Below are positions 31,798 to 41,389 of a stretch of 64,000 nt of DNA, one piece after another; position 1 is the first letter of the stretch, and each line of letters starts with the position of its first letter. The position numbers and the translations under genes were made by a program. Under the pieces are notes generated by a model that was not told the DNA's origin, did no database searches, and was given only the letters and a program-made list of their open reading frames with translations. Origin of the DNA: Flammeovirga pacifica (lineage in GTDB: Bacteria; Bacteroidota; Bacteroidia; Cytophagales; Flammeovirgaceae). The stretch lies in the NCBI RefSeq assembly GCF_000807855.2, contig NZ_JRYR02000001.1, forward strand, positions 3,143,490-3,207,489. Direction: 5' to 3'.

Positions 31798-33981
31798 ATG
31801 ACAAAGAAAACAATTATTGTCTCTAACAGACTTCCTGTAACGGTAAGTAGAAATGCCGACCAAGGAATTACATTCAAACCAAGTTCAGGCGGATTAGCCA
31901 CAGGATTAAGTACTACTTATAAACAAGGAGGCAACTTATGGATAGGATGGCCCGGTACGTCTGGGCATAGTGACGAAGAAAAGGAACACATTACAAAAAA
32001 ACTTAAAAAAGATAATATGGCTCCAGTCTTCCTTACAAGGGAAGATGTAGATAAATTCTATGAAGGATATTCCAATAAAACATTATGGCCACTATTCCAT
32101 TATTTTACTGAATATGCCATCTATGAAATGGATTTATGGGAATCTTATATTCATGTAAATGAATTATTTAGAGATGCCATATTAGCAGTAGCAGAACCAG
32201 AAGATAAAATATGGGTACATGATTATCAACTGCTGTTATTACCCGGAATGCTAAGAGAAGCATTACCAAATGCTACAATAGGCTTTTTTCAACACATTCC
32301 TTTCCCATCTTATGAGATTTTCCGTTTACTCCCATGGAGAAAAGAAACATTAGAGGGAATGTTGGGGTCTGACCTTATTGGTTTCCATACCTATGATGAT
32401 ATGCGACATTTCTTGAGCTCTGTAAATAGAATAGTGGGATATGATAGTTCGTTAGGTCATCTAAAAGTTAAAAACAGACTTGTTTCTGTAGATGCCTTCC
32501 CTATGGGTATTGATTATGATAAATTCGAACAAGCTGCAGATTCTGAAAAAACAAAACAAAAAGTAATTGCCTATGGCGATTTACTAAGTAAAAATAAATC
32601 AATCCTCTCTATTGATAGATTGGATTACAGTAAAGGTATCAAACACCGCTTAATTGCATTTGATAAATTCCTTTCGAAGTATCCTGAGTATCAAGGTCAG
32701 GTTTCATTGATTCTACTCGTTGTCCCGTCAAGAGATCAAGTAGATCAATACCAACATTTAAAAGAAGAAATTGATACATTAGTTGGTAAAATCAACGGTA
32801 AGTACACTCGTATGAACTGGTCTCCAATTCATTACTTCTACCGTTCATTTAGTTTCGAGGGATTATCAGCATTATATAAAGCTTCTTCGGTTGCTCTTGT
32901 AACTCCTCTTAGAGATGGTATGAACTTAGTCTGTAAAGAGTTTGTAGCAAGTAAAACGGATCAGCAAGGGGTACTTATATTAAGTGAGATGGCTGGTGCA
33001 GCTAAAGAATTATCAGAATCTATTCTTATCAACCCTAATGATGAAAACCAAATTGTAGAGGCCCTTTATACTGCTTTAACTATGCCTGAAGAGGAACAAA
33101 GAAGCAGAATGAAAGAAATGCAAAAGAAGGTTAGACGATATAATGTACATCGTTGGGTAGAAATTTTCATGAATCAACTAGACAATATTATTGAAAGACA
33201 AACAGCAATGAATATGCGTTTACTATCAGAGACTTCAAGAAGTAAAATGCTCCAAAAATATAAAGATGGGCAAAAACGTATTATATTCCTTGATTATGAT
33301 GGCACCTTAAAAGGTTTTGCTGCAGATCCTCAATCTGTATCTCCAGATCAAGAATTAAAAGAAATAATGACCAACCTTACTGCAGATCCTAAAAACAGAG
33401 TGGTTATTATTAGTGGTAGAGATAAAGAAACTCTAGAAAAATGGTTTACAGGCTTTAAGGTAGATATTATTGCTGAACATGGTATTTGGCTTAGAAAAGG
33501 TGATGAGCCTTTCGAAATGATCGATAACCTTAATTCTGATTGGAAAGCTAAAATCAGTATTATTCTAGATCGTTATGTAGACCGTACTCCAGGATCTTTT
33601 GTAGAAGAAAAAGCATACTCTGTAGCATGGCATTACCGCAAAGCGGATGCAGACTTTGGCGATCTAAGAGCAAGAGAATTAGTAGGCAACTTAAATTACT
33701 TGATATCGAACATGAACCTACAAGTAATGCACGGTAATAAAGTAGTTGAAGTTAAAAATCAGGATGTCAACAAAGGCAAGGCTGCATTAAAATTCCTATC
33801 TGAGGATAATTATGATGTTGTATTTGCTGCTGGAGACGATGTAACTGATGAGGATACTTTCCGTTCTTTACCTAAAAAGGCTTATACTATTAAGGTTGGT
33901 GTGTCTGCATCAGAAGCAAGATACAATCTTAAAACAGTAGCAGATGTGAGAGAATTACTTACTGAATTCACAAAGCTATAA
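31798..33981 (+). CDS. Fused trehalose-6-phosphate synthase / phosphatase
   Basis: The 727 residues join two enzymes of trehalose synthesis. The N-terminal part (1 to about 465) is a GT20 synthase that makes trehalose-6-phosphate from UDP-glucose and glucose-6-phosphate: SNRLPVTV, WIGWPG, HDYQLLLLPGMLR, GFFQHIPFPSYE, and RDGMNLVCKEFVA at the nucleotide site. The C-terminal part (about 490-727) is a HAD phosphatase with the nucleophile motif DYDGTLKGF near 500 and GDDVTDEDTF near the end. The product is trehalose, an osmolyte and stress protectant suited to a marine cell. The gene has a strong terminator. Confidence 0.95.
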   Translation: MTKKTIIVSNRLPVTVSRNADQGITFKPSSGGLATGLSTTYKQGGNLWIGWPGTSGHSDEEKEHITKKLKKDNMAPVFLTREDVDKFYEGYSNKTLWPLFHYFTEYAIYEMDLWESYIHVNELFRDAILAVAEPEDKIWVHDYQLLLLPGMLREALPNATIGFFQHIPFPSYEIFRLLPWRKETLEGMLGSDLIGFHTYDDMRHFLSSVNRIVGYDSSLGHLKVKNRLVSVDAFPMGIDYDKFEQAADSEKTKQKVIAYGDLLSKNKSILSIDRLDYSKGIKHRLIAFDKFLSKYPEYQGQVSLILLVVPSRDQVDQYQHLKEEIDTLVGKINGKYTRMNWSPIHYFYRSFSFEGLSALYKASSVALVTPLRDGMNLVCKEFVASKTDQQGVLILSEMAGAAKELSESILINPNDENQIVEALYTALTMPEEEQRSRMKEMQKKVRRYNVHRWVEIFMNQLDNIIERQTAMNMRLLSETSRSKMLQKYKDGQKRIIFLDYDGTLKGFAADPQSVSPDQELKEIMTNLTADPKNRVVIISGRDKETLEKWFTGFKVDIIAEHGIWLRKGDEPFEMIDNLNSDWKAKISIILDRYVDRTPGSFVEEKAYSVAWHYRKADADFGDLRARELVGNLNYLISNMNLQVMHGNKVVEVKNQDVNKGKAALKFLSEDNYDVVFAAGDDVTDEDTFRSLPKKAYTIKVGVSASEARYNLKTVADVRELLTEFTKL

Positions 33982-34036
33982 ACATGTAAATAAATAGACC
34001 TTCAAAAATAACTGAAGTAGTCTAGATTATATATAC

Positions 34037-34076
34037 AAAAGGGCTGTCTCATTCTAAATGAGGCAGCCCTTTTTAT
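34037..34076 (+). terminator. Intrinsic terminator of the trehalose gene
   Basis: AAAGGGCTG-CTCATT and ATGAG-CAGCCCTTT form a long stem around CTAA, followed by T. Confidence 0.88.
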
Positions 34077-34320
34077 AACATCTTAGATGCTAAAAAATCA
34101 AAATAACTAATATCAAAAAGTAACTTCTTTTCTTATTGGTATTTTCACCTTTTGTAAGTGAATAGAATTTTGATTGGCAATAAAATGGTTAATATCAAAG
34201 AAAAGGATGCTCCCACACAGGACCACCCTTTTGTACTTTTCTAAGAATAGAAAAAAATTAATTAGATGATAATTTCATTTTTTCCTAAAAAAAGGAAAAT
34301 TAAGTTAATTAAAACTGAAT

Positions 34321-34640
34321 TTCATAACCTTAACTGGACAGTGCCGTTAAGCTATATGAAAGCAATCATAATTAATGTCATATGAATAGATGAAGAGAAA
34401 AAAGAGGAGTGATTGCTTGTACAGTCGATAATCATTAAATGTCAGAGGAATAGACTGAAGAGACTGTTTACAAATAGATACGAAAAAATATTTTTACTTA
34501 TAAAATAACTAATAACTCGAAGTGTTAGTGAATACGTTAGTAAAAATTATAAGATATAAGTTTAGCGAAATGAACAGATTGAAGAGGAGTTGGAGTAACC
34601 CTTTGCCTAATAGGCGAAGGGTTCTTTGTTTCTTCAAACT
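34321..34640 (+). ncRNA. Candidate structured RNA with three repeated motifs and a terminator
   Basis: Between two terminated genes lie about 310 bases with no long frame but ordered hairpins. The first is CTTAAC-GG/CC-GTTAAG (34329-34350). The second is a 9-bp stem AAGCAATCA/TGATTGCTT (34360-34368, 34410-34418). The third is ACAGTC/GACTGT (34421-34426, 34462-34467). The last is the terminator AACCCTT-GCC/GGC-AAGGGTT (34597-34623). Three copies of a GTCAnAnGAATAGA-TGAAGAG-like motif lie at 34377-34397, 34441-34462 and 34565-34586, two of them in hairpin loops. No protein gene on this strand needs that terminator. No promoter is obvious. It is not tmRNA, SRP RNA or RNase P by sequence. Confidence 0.5.
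34597..34632 (+). terminator. Intrinsic terminator with no upstream protein gene
   Basis: AACCCTT and AAGGGTT with inner GCC/GGC around TAATA, followed by CTTTGTTTCTT. It ends the candidate RNA. Confidence 0.65.
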
Positions 34641-34721
34641 TGATAACTCAAAGTAACGACTAAAATTCTACTATTCCAAGAATAGATAACAATTTTTAGT
34701 AAATAAAACTAAATTTATTGT

Positions 34722-35756
34722 TTAACTATAATCAATTTTAACATCTGAAGACGCTGCATGGCTAATACATGTCAGTACGTAGCCTTCATTCTTTTCTGAT
34801 TCTGATAGAGCAACTGAATCTCCCATTTCTACTTTACCAGATACGCATTTGCCTTTACAAGCAGTACATACTCCATTCTGACAAGAATATGGGATATCTA
34901 AACCTGCATCTAAACCTGCATCTAATATATTGACTCCTGCTTCTGCTTTAACTTGATGTTCTTCTCCATCAACTACCAAAGTTATCATTTCATCAGCCAG
35001 TTCTTGATTGATCGATTCAGCGTTATCTGAAGGAGTAAAACTTTCTTTGTTTATTTTCGATGACGATACTTTAAATCTTTTCAAAGCACTTTCAACACTA
35101 GTCATCATGCCTTCAGGTCCGCATAAAAAATGTTCAGAGTTATCTAGAGATAATCGATTAAGAACATTTACCGCCATAACATCATCTATTCTACCTTTAA
35201 ATCCGCCCCAAGAAGGTGAAGGCTGACTTAAGACATGAATCACCTCTAATCTGTTTTCGAATTTTGATTTTAGTTCATCTAAATGTTCATTAAAGATGAT
35301 ACTTTGCTCGTTTCTGTTACCATAGATTAAGAACACATTCGAGTTTTTCTCAAAAAACAAAAGACTTTTAAGCATAGAGAATAAAGGTGATATACCTGAT
35401 CCTGCTGCCCACAGAAAAATATTTCTAGTTTTAGTATTATCTGCATCTAAAACAAAAGTACCCATGGCGTCACTTATTTCTAAACTGTCTCCAGCTTTTA
35501 CATTATCATTAATGTAATTAGACACCAAGCCTCCTTCTACTCTTTTTACAGTAATATCTAAAGTAGCATCTAAATGAGGGGTAGATGATGTAGAATAAGA
35601 TCGTATTGTTTTTTTACCATCAATTTCGTTGTGTACAGAAATAAATTGACCTGGTAAATATTGGATCTTTTTAAAAAGTGGTTGTTTTAATTTTATCGTC
35701 ATAGTATCAGATGTTTCCTGAACAACATCTTTTACTTTAAGGGTATACTTATTCAT
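34722..35756 (-). CDS. Ferredoxin-NADP reductase-like flavoprotein with C-terminal 2Fe-2S domain
   Basis: The 344 residues have an FAD-binding beta-barrel (1 to about 100, RSYSTSS near 52), an NAD(P)-binding Rossmann domain (about 105-230, WAAGSGISPLFSML and CGPEGMM) and a plant-type ferredoxin domain at the C-terminus. The cluster ligands are in SCQNGVCTACKGKC and LTCIS. The layout is that of PaaE, HmpX and related reductases, which pass electrons from NAD(P)H to an oxygenase, desaturase or other redox partner. No oxygenase gene is near. The gene follows a lipoprotein gene by 18 bases, so the pair is probably an operon. The true partner is unknown. Confidence 0.92.
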   Translation of the reverse strand: MNKYTLKVKDVVQETSDTMTIKLKQPLFKKIQYLPGQFISVHNEIDGKKTIRSYSTSSTPHLDATLDITVKRVEGGLVSNYINDNVKAGDSLEISDAMGTFVLDADNTKTRNIFLWAAGSGISPLFSMLKSLLFFEKNSNVFLIYGNRNEQSIIFNEHLDELKSKFENRLEVIHVLSQPSPSWGGFKGRIDDVMAVNVLNRLSLDNSEHFLCGPEGMMTSVESALKRFKVSSSKINKESFTPSDNAESINQELADEMITLVVDGEEHQVKAEAGVNILDAGLDAGLDIPYSCQNGVCTACKGKCVSGKVEMGDSVALSESEKNEGYVLTCISHAASSDVKIDYS

Positions 35757-35774
35757 TTTTTTAAATTTTATTGG

Positions 35775-36611
35775 CTACTCTTGTACTGGTTCATAGACCA
35801 TTGCTGATCTTTCTAAAGCTTCTATATGCGGATCATTAGCTGCATAAATCATTCTGTAACCAAGATTCTTTCTTCCAAAAAATACTACTTTAACATCAAC
35901 TAAATCATCCTCATCAATTGTAAAATCAGATTTTAATCTTTTTATGCTAGAGTAATTATAATCGTTTTTGACACTTGCTTTTGCATCAAACATAAAGCAT
36001 CTTCTACCAGCAAAAACAGCAAATTTTCCATTTCTAACCATTTTAGACCTTTCGTAAAAGCCTTGGCCAAACTCAGAGAAATCACCTGCTCCGCTCCATT
36101 GGATAGATTTATCCATATCGTATACATCGAAATAGCTATATGTTGTTTTAAAACGATGTAATAATCCTTTTTCGATATGCTTCTTTTCTATCTTGATTTC
36201 TTTGAAATTGACTTTCCTGTCGGATTTAAATGATATACCAATATGATCAAAAGCATACTCGAAATTCTCATTAGATGCTTCTGCTAAAGGTATTTCTTCT
36301 TCAATTTCTTCCTCCACTTCGTCTGCTTCTTCTGCTTCGTCAAATGGCTCTTCTTCTTCAATGTTTAAATCATTATTGATAACCTCAGGTTCTTCATAAG
36401 GTTTTACTTCTATGACAACAGGTGTTTCACTTTCCTCTTTGTCAGTATTTTGAGTTTTCTCATAGTCTTTCAACTCCTCGTCATCAAACCATTGATCAAA
36501 AGATTCAAAAATCGATTGATCGCTCTCGTTTTCTGTTGTAGAATCGTTATCGCTGCATGACTCAAACAAGAAGAGTAAACTACATAGACTGAGTAAATAT
36601 TTAATTTTCAT
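35775..36611 (-). CDS. Hypothetical lipoprotein with acidic linker
   Basis: A lipoprotein signal (MKIKYLLSLCSLLFLFESC) is followed by a long, very acidic, low-complexity region (about 20-112, with runs of Glu and Asp). A folded C-terminal domain (about 115-278, FEYAFDHIGISFKSDRK onward) has two Cys (GRRCFMF is one). The total is 278 residues. No family is recognised. A 2Fe-2S flavoprotein gene follows after 18 bases. A possible -7 box (GAACTTTG on the minus strand, 36672-36679) lies about 60 bases upstream. Confidence 0.7.
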   Translation of the reverse strand: MKIKYLLSLCSLLFLFESCSDNDSTTENESDQSIFESFDQWFDDEELKDYEKTQNTDKEESETPVVIEVKPYEEPEVINNDLNIEEEEPFDEAEEADEVEEEIEEEIPLAEASNENFEYAFDHIGISFKSDRKVNFKEIKIEKKHIEKGLLHRFKTTYSYFDVYDMDKSIQWSGAGDFSEFGQGFYERSKMVRNGKFAVFAGRRCFMFDAKASVKNDYNYSSIKRLKSDFTIDEDDLVDVKVVFFGRKNLGYRMIYAANDPHIEALERSAMVYEPVQE

Positions 36612-36752
36612 CAGATGTTAAATGATTGGTCTTTGTTGAGTGAAATTCATTAAGTATTTTGTAACTGCATTACCAAAGTTCAAGCTTCTTGTCAAAAAAC
36701 TCAATGAATAGAGTATAAAACTTCTATTAATTCTCCGAATTTGATAACTAAA

Positions 36753-36760
36753 TAACTTTG
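36753..36760 (+). promoter_or_regulatory. Promoter -7 box (TAACTTTG), likely for the ComEC gene
   Basis: This is a perfect TAnnTTTG match on the plus strand in the divergent spacer, 127 bases before the comEC ATG. Confidence 0.5.
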
Positions 36761-36887
36761 ATATGCAATTATAATAATAATTTAAACCTTATTCCCTCCT
36801 TGCATTCAATGAAATTTGATTAATTTAATGGTCAGATAGAGAATAACCACTGCATATTCTCATTCGAAATTTTCTTATTGCTTAACT

Positions 36888-38336
36888 ATGACGATTCAAC
36901 AAGCTCCATTTTTTTGGATAAATATCTCCTTACTTCTTGGGATTATTTGTTCAGATTACTTCACTTTTATATCATTCAACACCACTATAATTCTATTGGT
37001 TATTAATTGGTGCTTATTTTCCTATTTGACATTCAAAAAAAGAAAGGCCAACAAATTAGGGTTGATTACGCTATTACTTTTCTCCATTTTTTTATTTGGT
37101 AATTGGATAAATCAATATCAAAAACAGTCCTTTTCTCAAAAGAATTATCAAGTGATAGTAGAGAAAGTGATACAAAAAAAGTCAACCTATATCGAAGGAT
37201 ATCTTGTTAACCCACAAAGATTAATAGACTCAAAAGTTAGTTTTTACCTACCAAATCAATATTTGATACAACCTTCAGATCTTTTAGTCATAAAAGGACG
37301 TTGTATTCTTCAACAAGAAATGAATCAATATCTGAAATCAAAAGGTTTATTTCATCAATTAAAAGTGGACCATTATTGTGTTGAGCAACAAGGTGATCAA
37401 ACCTATAAAAGTAAGTATCGAAAAATGGTTTATCACACTTTCGATTCTTCTACTAGAGGGCTTGCTTTGGCTTTGTTTTGTGGTGATAAAAGTGAATTAT
37501 CTGATCAAATAAAAGAAGTTTTTAGAGTAAGTGGCAGTCTACATTTATTAGCGCTATCTGGAATGCATATTGGCATACTTGTCTTTATCATCCATAGCTT
37601 ACTCTTTTGGTTTCAATGGATTCCAAAACAATGGCATCCAATAAAATGGATATTTCTTTGCGTATTCGTTTTCTTAATAATTCAATTTGTAGCTCAAAGT
37701 GCCTCCATTCAAAGAGCCTCATTGATGTTATATTTAAGTAGCTTCTCTTTAGTATTCAGAAAGCAAATCAATCCTATTAATATCATTAGTTTCACCTCTT
37801 TTGTTATACTAATAAAAGCTCCTTTCTTGTTGTATTCTCTAAGCTTTCAATTATCATTTTTGGCTGTATTTAGTATTGTCCTTTTTCCGTATTGGACTCA
37901 CATTATTCATCTTAAATGGTATAAAAAACTATTCGTTTCTGTTTTTCTAATGGGGATATTATCGAATTGGTTTACCTTTCCACTCATCTTACATCACTTT
38001 GAGTTTTTTCCTATTTGGGGAATTTTCAGTGGACTCTTATCAGGGGTTCTTCTTTCTTTAATGATGTATTGTGGTTTGCTCACTTTATTGGTTTCAGAAT
38101 GGGTAGATTTAAATTGGGCATTTGATTTACTACATCAGTTACTCGTAGGATGGCTGTCTTTATTTCTTCAACTTCCTCAGCTACCTTCATTCAAACTATC
38201 AGAAGATTTAGCTTATGGTTTAGTTGTCTGTATTATTTGCATCACTTATGGAGGCTATCAAAAAGATAAGGCCTGGAATAGAATCGGTTCTTTTACAGGT
38301 TTAGTGATACTTACTTTACATTTCTACTATCAATAG
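36888..38336 (+). CDS. ComEC/Rec2-family DNA-uptake channel protein
   Basis: This 482-residue polytopic membrane protein has two to three N-terminal helices, a soluble DUF4131-like segment (about 80-170) and the Competence domain. The family signature LLALSGMHIGILVFI is near 220-234, and a series of helices runs to the end. ComEC carries one DNA strand across the inner membrane during transformation. This version stops after the channel domain and lacks the metallo-beta-lactamase-type nuclease domain of Bacillus ComEC, as seen in other Bacteroidota. The gene is single, in the divergent spacer with the lipoprotein gene. Confidence 0.9.
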   Translation: MTIQQAPFFWINISLLLGIICSDYFTFISFNTTIILLVINWCLFSYLTFKKRKANKLGLITLLLFSIFLFGNWINQYQKQSFSQKNYQVIVEKVIQKKSTYIEGYLVNPQRLIDSKVSFYLPNQYLIQPSDLLVIKGRCILQQEMNQYLKSKGLFHQLKVDHYCVEQQGDQTYKSKYRKMVYHTFDSSTRGLALALFCGDKSELSDQIKEVFRVSGSLHLLALSGMHIGILVFIIHSLLFWFQWIPKQWHPIKWIFLCVFVFLIIQFVAQSASIQRASLMLYLSSFSLVFRKQINPINIISFTSFVILIKAPFLLYSLSFQLSFLAVFSIVLFPYWTHIIHLKWYKKLFVSVFLMGILSNWFTFPLILHHFEFFPIWGIFSGLLSGVLLSLMMYCGLLTLLVSEWVDLNWAFDLLHQLLVGWLSLFLQLPQLPSFKLSEDLAYGLVVCIICITYGGYQKDKAWNRIGSFTGLVILTLHFYYQ

Positions 38337-38486
38337 AAAATCAGAAAGTGAAGAAATCCGTTAATATTTTGCCCAATCAGTGCCATAAAATATAGATTTG
38401 ATCTAAAATCTAGACAATCACTTAAACTTCTTTCGATTTACATCAATTTTGATTGTTAATTTACTTCGTGATATCATTAATAAGTT

Positions 38487-38494
38487 TAATTTTG
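38487..38494 (+). promoter_or_regulatory. Promoter -7 box (TAATTTTG) of glmM
   Basis: This is a perfect TAnnTTTG match 25 bases before the TTG start, which supports that start. Confidence 0.6.
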
Positions 38495-38519
38495 TGACTT
38501 CATCAAATTTTTTGAGACT

Positions 38520-39935
38520 TTGACATTAATTAAATCAATTTCCGGTATCCGAGGAACTATTGGTGGTTCAGCAGAAGATTCTTTGAACCCTGTAGATGCT
38601 GCTAGATTTTCTGCAGCTTATGCTAAATGGATTCTTGCCAATGCAGAAGGAAGCAAAAACAAAGTTGTTTTGGGTAGAGATGCCCGTGTTTCTGGCGGTT
38701 GGTTATCACAGATTGTATCGGGAACATTACAAGCAATGGGAGTAGATGTGCTTGACTTAGGTTTATCTACGACTCCAACTGTTGAACTTGCAGTTGAAAT
38801 GGAAAATGCTGCTGGAGGTATTATTCTTACAGCAAGTCATAATCCTGCCAACTGGAATGCCTTAAAACTATTAAACTCCAAAGGTGAGTTTATTTCTGCT
38901 GAAGCAATGAAAGAAATTCTAGAAGATGCTGAAGCAGGTAACTATGAGTTTGTTGACTACAAAAAGACAGGTACAGTAACAGAAGATGATACTTATATTG
39001 ATAAGCACATCGAAAAAATTCTTGCCCTTGACTTAGTCGATCTTGAAGCAATTAAAGCTAAGAAATTTAGAGTAGTTATTGACTGTGTAAACTCTACAGG
39101 AGGTATTGCTGTTCCAAAGTTGCTTGAAGCTTTAGGTGTTGAGCATACTGAAGAATTATTCTGTGAACCTAATGGTAGATTCCCACATAACCCAGAACCT
39201 CTTCCAGAACACATTAGTGAACTGTGTAGAACATTGGAAAATGGAAATTATCACCTAGGTATTATTGTCGATCCTGATGTTGACCGTTTGGCGTTAGTGA
39301 CCGAAGATGGTACTCCTTATGGTGAAGAATATACATTAGTAACTGTTGCTGATTATGTTTTAGGAAAAACAGCAGGTAATACAGTTTCTAACATGTCTTC
39401 GACTAGAGCCTTGAGAGATGTTACTGAGAAGCATGGTGGTGAATATACTGCTGCTGCTGTAGGTGAAGTGAATGTAGTGAAAATGATGAAAGATACGAAC
39501 GCTATCATTGGTGGTGAAGGTAATGGAGGTGTAATTCTTCCTGAGCTACACTATGGTAGAGATGCTTTAGTTGGTATCGCTTTGTTCTTATCTAAATTAG
39601 CTACTTTCGAAGGATCTGCTAACAGACTTCGTGCATCATATCCTAGCTATCATATCTCAAAAAATAAAATTGAACTGACACCAGAAATTGATGTTGATTT
39701 GATTTTAGAGAAAATACAAGAACGTTATGTCAATCAACCTATCAACACTTTAGATGGTGTGAAGATTGAATTTGGCAAAGAATGGGTGCATTTAAGAAAA
39801 TCAAATACAGAACCTATCATTCGTATCTATTCTGAATCTGAAACGGAAAGAACAGCTGAACATTTGGCTCAAAAGATCATTTCAGATATTAAAGAAATTC
39901 TACAATCGAACAACACTGTAGAAGATAACGCTTAA
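38520..39935 (+). CDS. glmM: Phosphoglucosamine mutase
   Basis: The 471 residues start at TTG (38520), directly before TLIKSISGIRGTIGG, the N-terminus typical of the Bacteroidota enzyme. The phospho-Ser lies in LTASHNPANWN (about 104), the metal loop is DPDVDRLAL (about 254-262), and the sugar-binding GEGNGG and phosphate-binding RKSNTEPIIRIY loops follow. It turns glucosamine-6-phosphate into glucosamine-1-phosphate for UDP-GlcNAc, which feeds peptidoglycan, lipid A and, through BshA in this window, bacillithiol. It is a single gene with a terminator. An alternative call is a phosphomannomutase of the same superfamily. Confidence 0.9.
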   Translation: MTLIKSISGIRGTIGGSAEDSLNPVDAARFSAAYAKWILANAEGSKNKVVLGRDARVSGGWLSQIVSGTLQAMGVDVLDLGLSTTPTVELAVEMENAAGGIILTASHNPANWNALKLLNSKGEFISAEAMKEILEDAEAGNYEFVDYKKTGTVTEDDTYIDKHIEKILALDLVDLEAIKAKKFRVVIDCVNSTGGIAVPKLLEALGVEHTEELFCEPNGRFPHNPEPLPEHISELCRTLENGNYHLGIIVDPDVDRLALVTEDGTPYGEEYTLVTVADYVLGKTAGNTVSNMSSTRALRDVTEKHGGEYTAAAVGEVNVVKMMKDTNAIIGGEGNGGVILPELHYGRDALVGIALFLSKLATFEGSANRLRASYPSYHISKNKIELTPEIDVDLILEKIQERYVNQPINTLDGVKIEFGKEWVHLRKSNTEPIIRIYSESETERTAEHLAQKIISDIKEILQSNNTVEDNA

Positions 39936-40010
39936 TACAAAACAAGGTTTAAATAACTGATTATCAGATTAATTTAACCTTAAAAGTATCCTAATATTAC
40001 TTAAGAAAAT

Positions 40011-40041
40011 GGGCAATCTCTCACAGATTGTCCGTTTTTTC
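40011..40041 (+). terminator. Intrinsic terminator of glmM
   Basis: GGGCAATCT (40011-40019) pairs with AGATTGTCC (40025-40033) with one wobble, then six T. Confidence 0.8.
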
Positions 40042-40042
40042 A

Positions 40043-40050
40043 TAACTTTG
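40043..40050 (+). promoter_or_regulatory. Promoter -7 box (TAACTTTG) of the cysteine desulfurase gene
   Basis: This is a perfect TAnnTTTG match immediately after the glmM terminator. It gives a leader of about 95 bases that contains a weak hairpin (GACT/AGTC). Confidence 0.55.
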
Positions 40051-40153
40051 TATCCAATTGGTGTCATACCAACCTTGACTGTAAAAAGTCTTGGGAAAAT
40101 TGGTGTAAGGTTAAACTACACAACAACCAATTCAAATCATTTTATAACACACT

Positions 40154-41299
40154 ATGAGCATTTACTTAGATAGCGCTGCTAGTACAGCCTTAGATCCTCA
40201 AGTAAAAGAGGCTATGATTTCATCTATGGATGCCGTTTTTGGTAATCCATCATCCACTCACGCACACGGTAGAGCTTCTAAAGCAGAATTAGAAAAAGCT
40301 AGAAAGACGATTGCCCAAAATATAAATGCACTTCCTTCTGAAATCATATTCACCTCTGGTGGGACAGAAACAGATAATGCTGCTATCAAAGGGCTTGTTC
40401 ATGCTTATGGTTTAAAAAGAATCATTACTTCTAAACTAGAACATCACGCAGTACTTCATATTACTGAGCATTTAGCTCAGGAACAAGGTATCGAGTTAAT
40501 TTACTTAAACTGTGATAACAAAGGTGTTTTAGATTTAGATCAACTAGAATCATTACTTTCCGAAAAAGGAGAGCAAACTCTAGTAACACTTATGCACTGT
40601 AATAACGAAATCGGTAATATTTTAGATATTAAAAGAGTAGGCGATTTATGTAAAGAAGCAGGTGCATACTTCCATTCTGACACAGTACAAAGTGTAGGAC
40701 ACTTTCCTGTGGATGTAAAAGATATTTATATACACACACTAGCTGGTGCCGCACATAAATTCCATGGTCCTAAAGGAGCTGGTTTTATGTACATTAAAAA
40801 AGGTACTAAAATGCCTGCACTAATAGAAGGTGGTGGACAAGAACGTGAAGTGAGATCAGGTACTGAAAATGTTTGGGGTATTGTTGGTTTAGCCAAAGCT
40901 TTAGAAATTGCTACCGAAGAAATCGAGGCACATACTTCTCATATAAAAGAGGTAAAGCAATATATGGCTGATCAATTAAAAGAACATATAGATGGCGTTG
41001 AATTTAATGGTATGAGTGCTGACCTAGATAACAGTTTATACACTGTATTGAACGTAAGCTTCCCTCCTTCACCAAAAAATAATATGCTATTGTTTGCTTT
41101 AGACTTACAAGGCGTTTCTGTTTCTGGTGGATCTGCTTGTTCTTCTGGAGCATCGGTTGGATCTCACGTTATCGCCGGAATTGGTGGAGCAGCAGATAGA
41201 ACTTCTGTTCGTTTCTCTTTCTCGAAATACAATAAAAAAGAAGAAATTGATACTGTAATTGGAAAGCTTAAAGAAATCTTAGGCCTGGTAGAAGCATAG
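40154..41299 (+). CDS. Cysteine desulfurase (IscS/NifS family)
   Basis: This 381-residue aminotransferase class V enzyme binds PLP through the Lys in AAHKFHGPKGAGF (about 200). YLDSAASTALDP at the start and TSGGTETDNAAIKG (cofactor phosphate) are typical. The active Cys is in SGGSACSSGA (about 327), and GTENVWGI carries the Arg-linked substrate loop. It removes sulfur from cysteine for Fe-S clusters and thio-modified tRNA. No iscU, sufB or regulator gene is adjacent, so its dedicated pathway cannot be told from context. A very stable bidirectional terminator separates it from bshA. Confidence 0.95.
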   Translation: MSIYLDSAASTALDPQVKEAMISSMDAVFGNPSSTHAHGRASKAELEKARKTIAQNINALPSEIIFTSGGTETDNAAIKGLVHAYGLKRIITSKLEHHAVLHITEHLAQEQGIELIYLNCDNKGVLDLDQLESLLSEKGEQTLVTLMHCNNEIGNILDIKRVGDLCKEAGAYFHSDTVQSVGHFPVDVKDIYIHTLAGAAHKFHGPKGAGFMYIKKGTKMPALIEGGGQEREVRSGTENVWGIVGLAKALEIATEEIEAHTSHIKEVKQYMADQLKEHIDGVEFNGMSADLDNSLYTVLNVSFPPSPKNNMLLFALDLQGVSVSGGSACSSGASVGSHVIAGIGGAADRTSVRFSFSKYNKKEEIDTVIGKLKEILGLVEA

Positions 41300-41328
41300 G
41301 AATTCTTAAAACATTTCTTTAGATATAC

Positions 41329-41370
41329 AATGAGGCTACCTCCTAGGATTAGGAGGTAGCCTCATTGTTT
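41329..41370. terminator. Bidirectional terminator between the desulfurase gene and bshA
   Basis: A perfect 16-bp stem (41329-41344 with 41351-41366) has loop AGGATT, in the convergent spacer. Confidence 0.85.
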
Positions 41371-41389
41371 ATTAAGCTTTTTTGCTTTA

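Noticed and set aside
34321-34640. CsrB-like RNA because of repeated GGA loops
   Set aside because: CsrA is generally absent from Bacteroidota and the repeats are longer and different; only the general idea of a titrating RNA remains.
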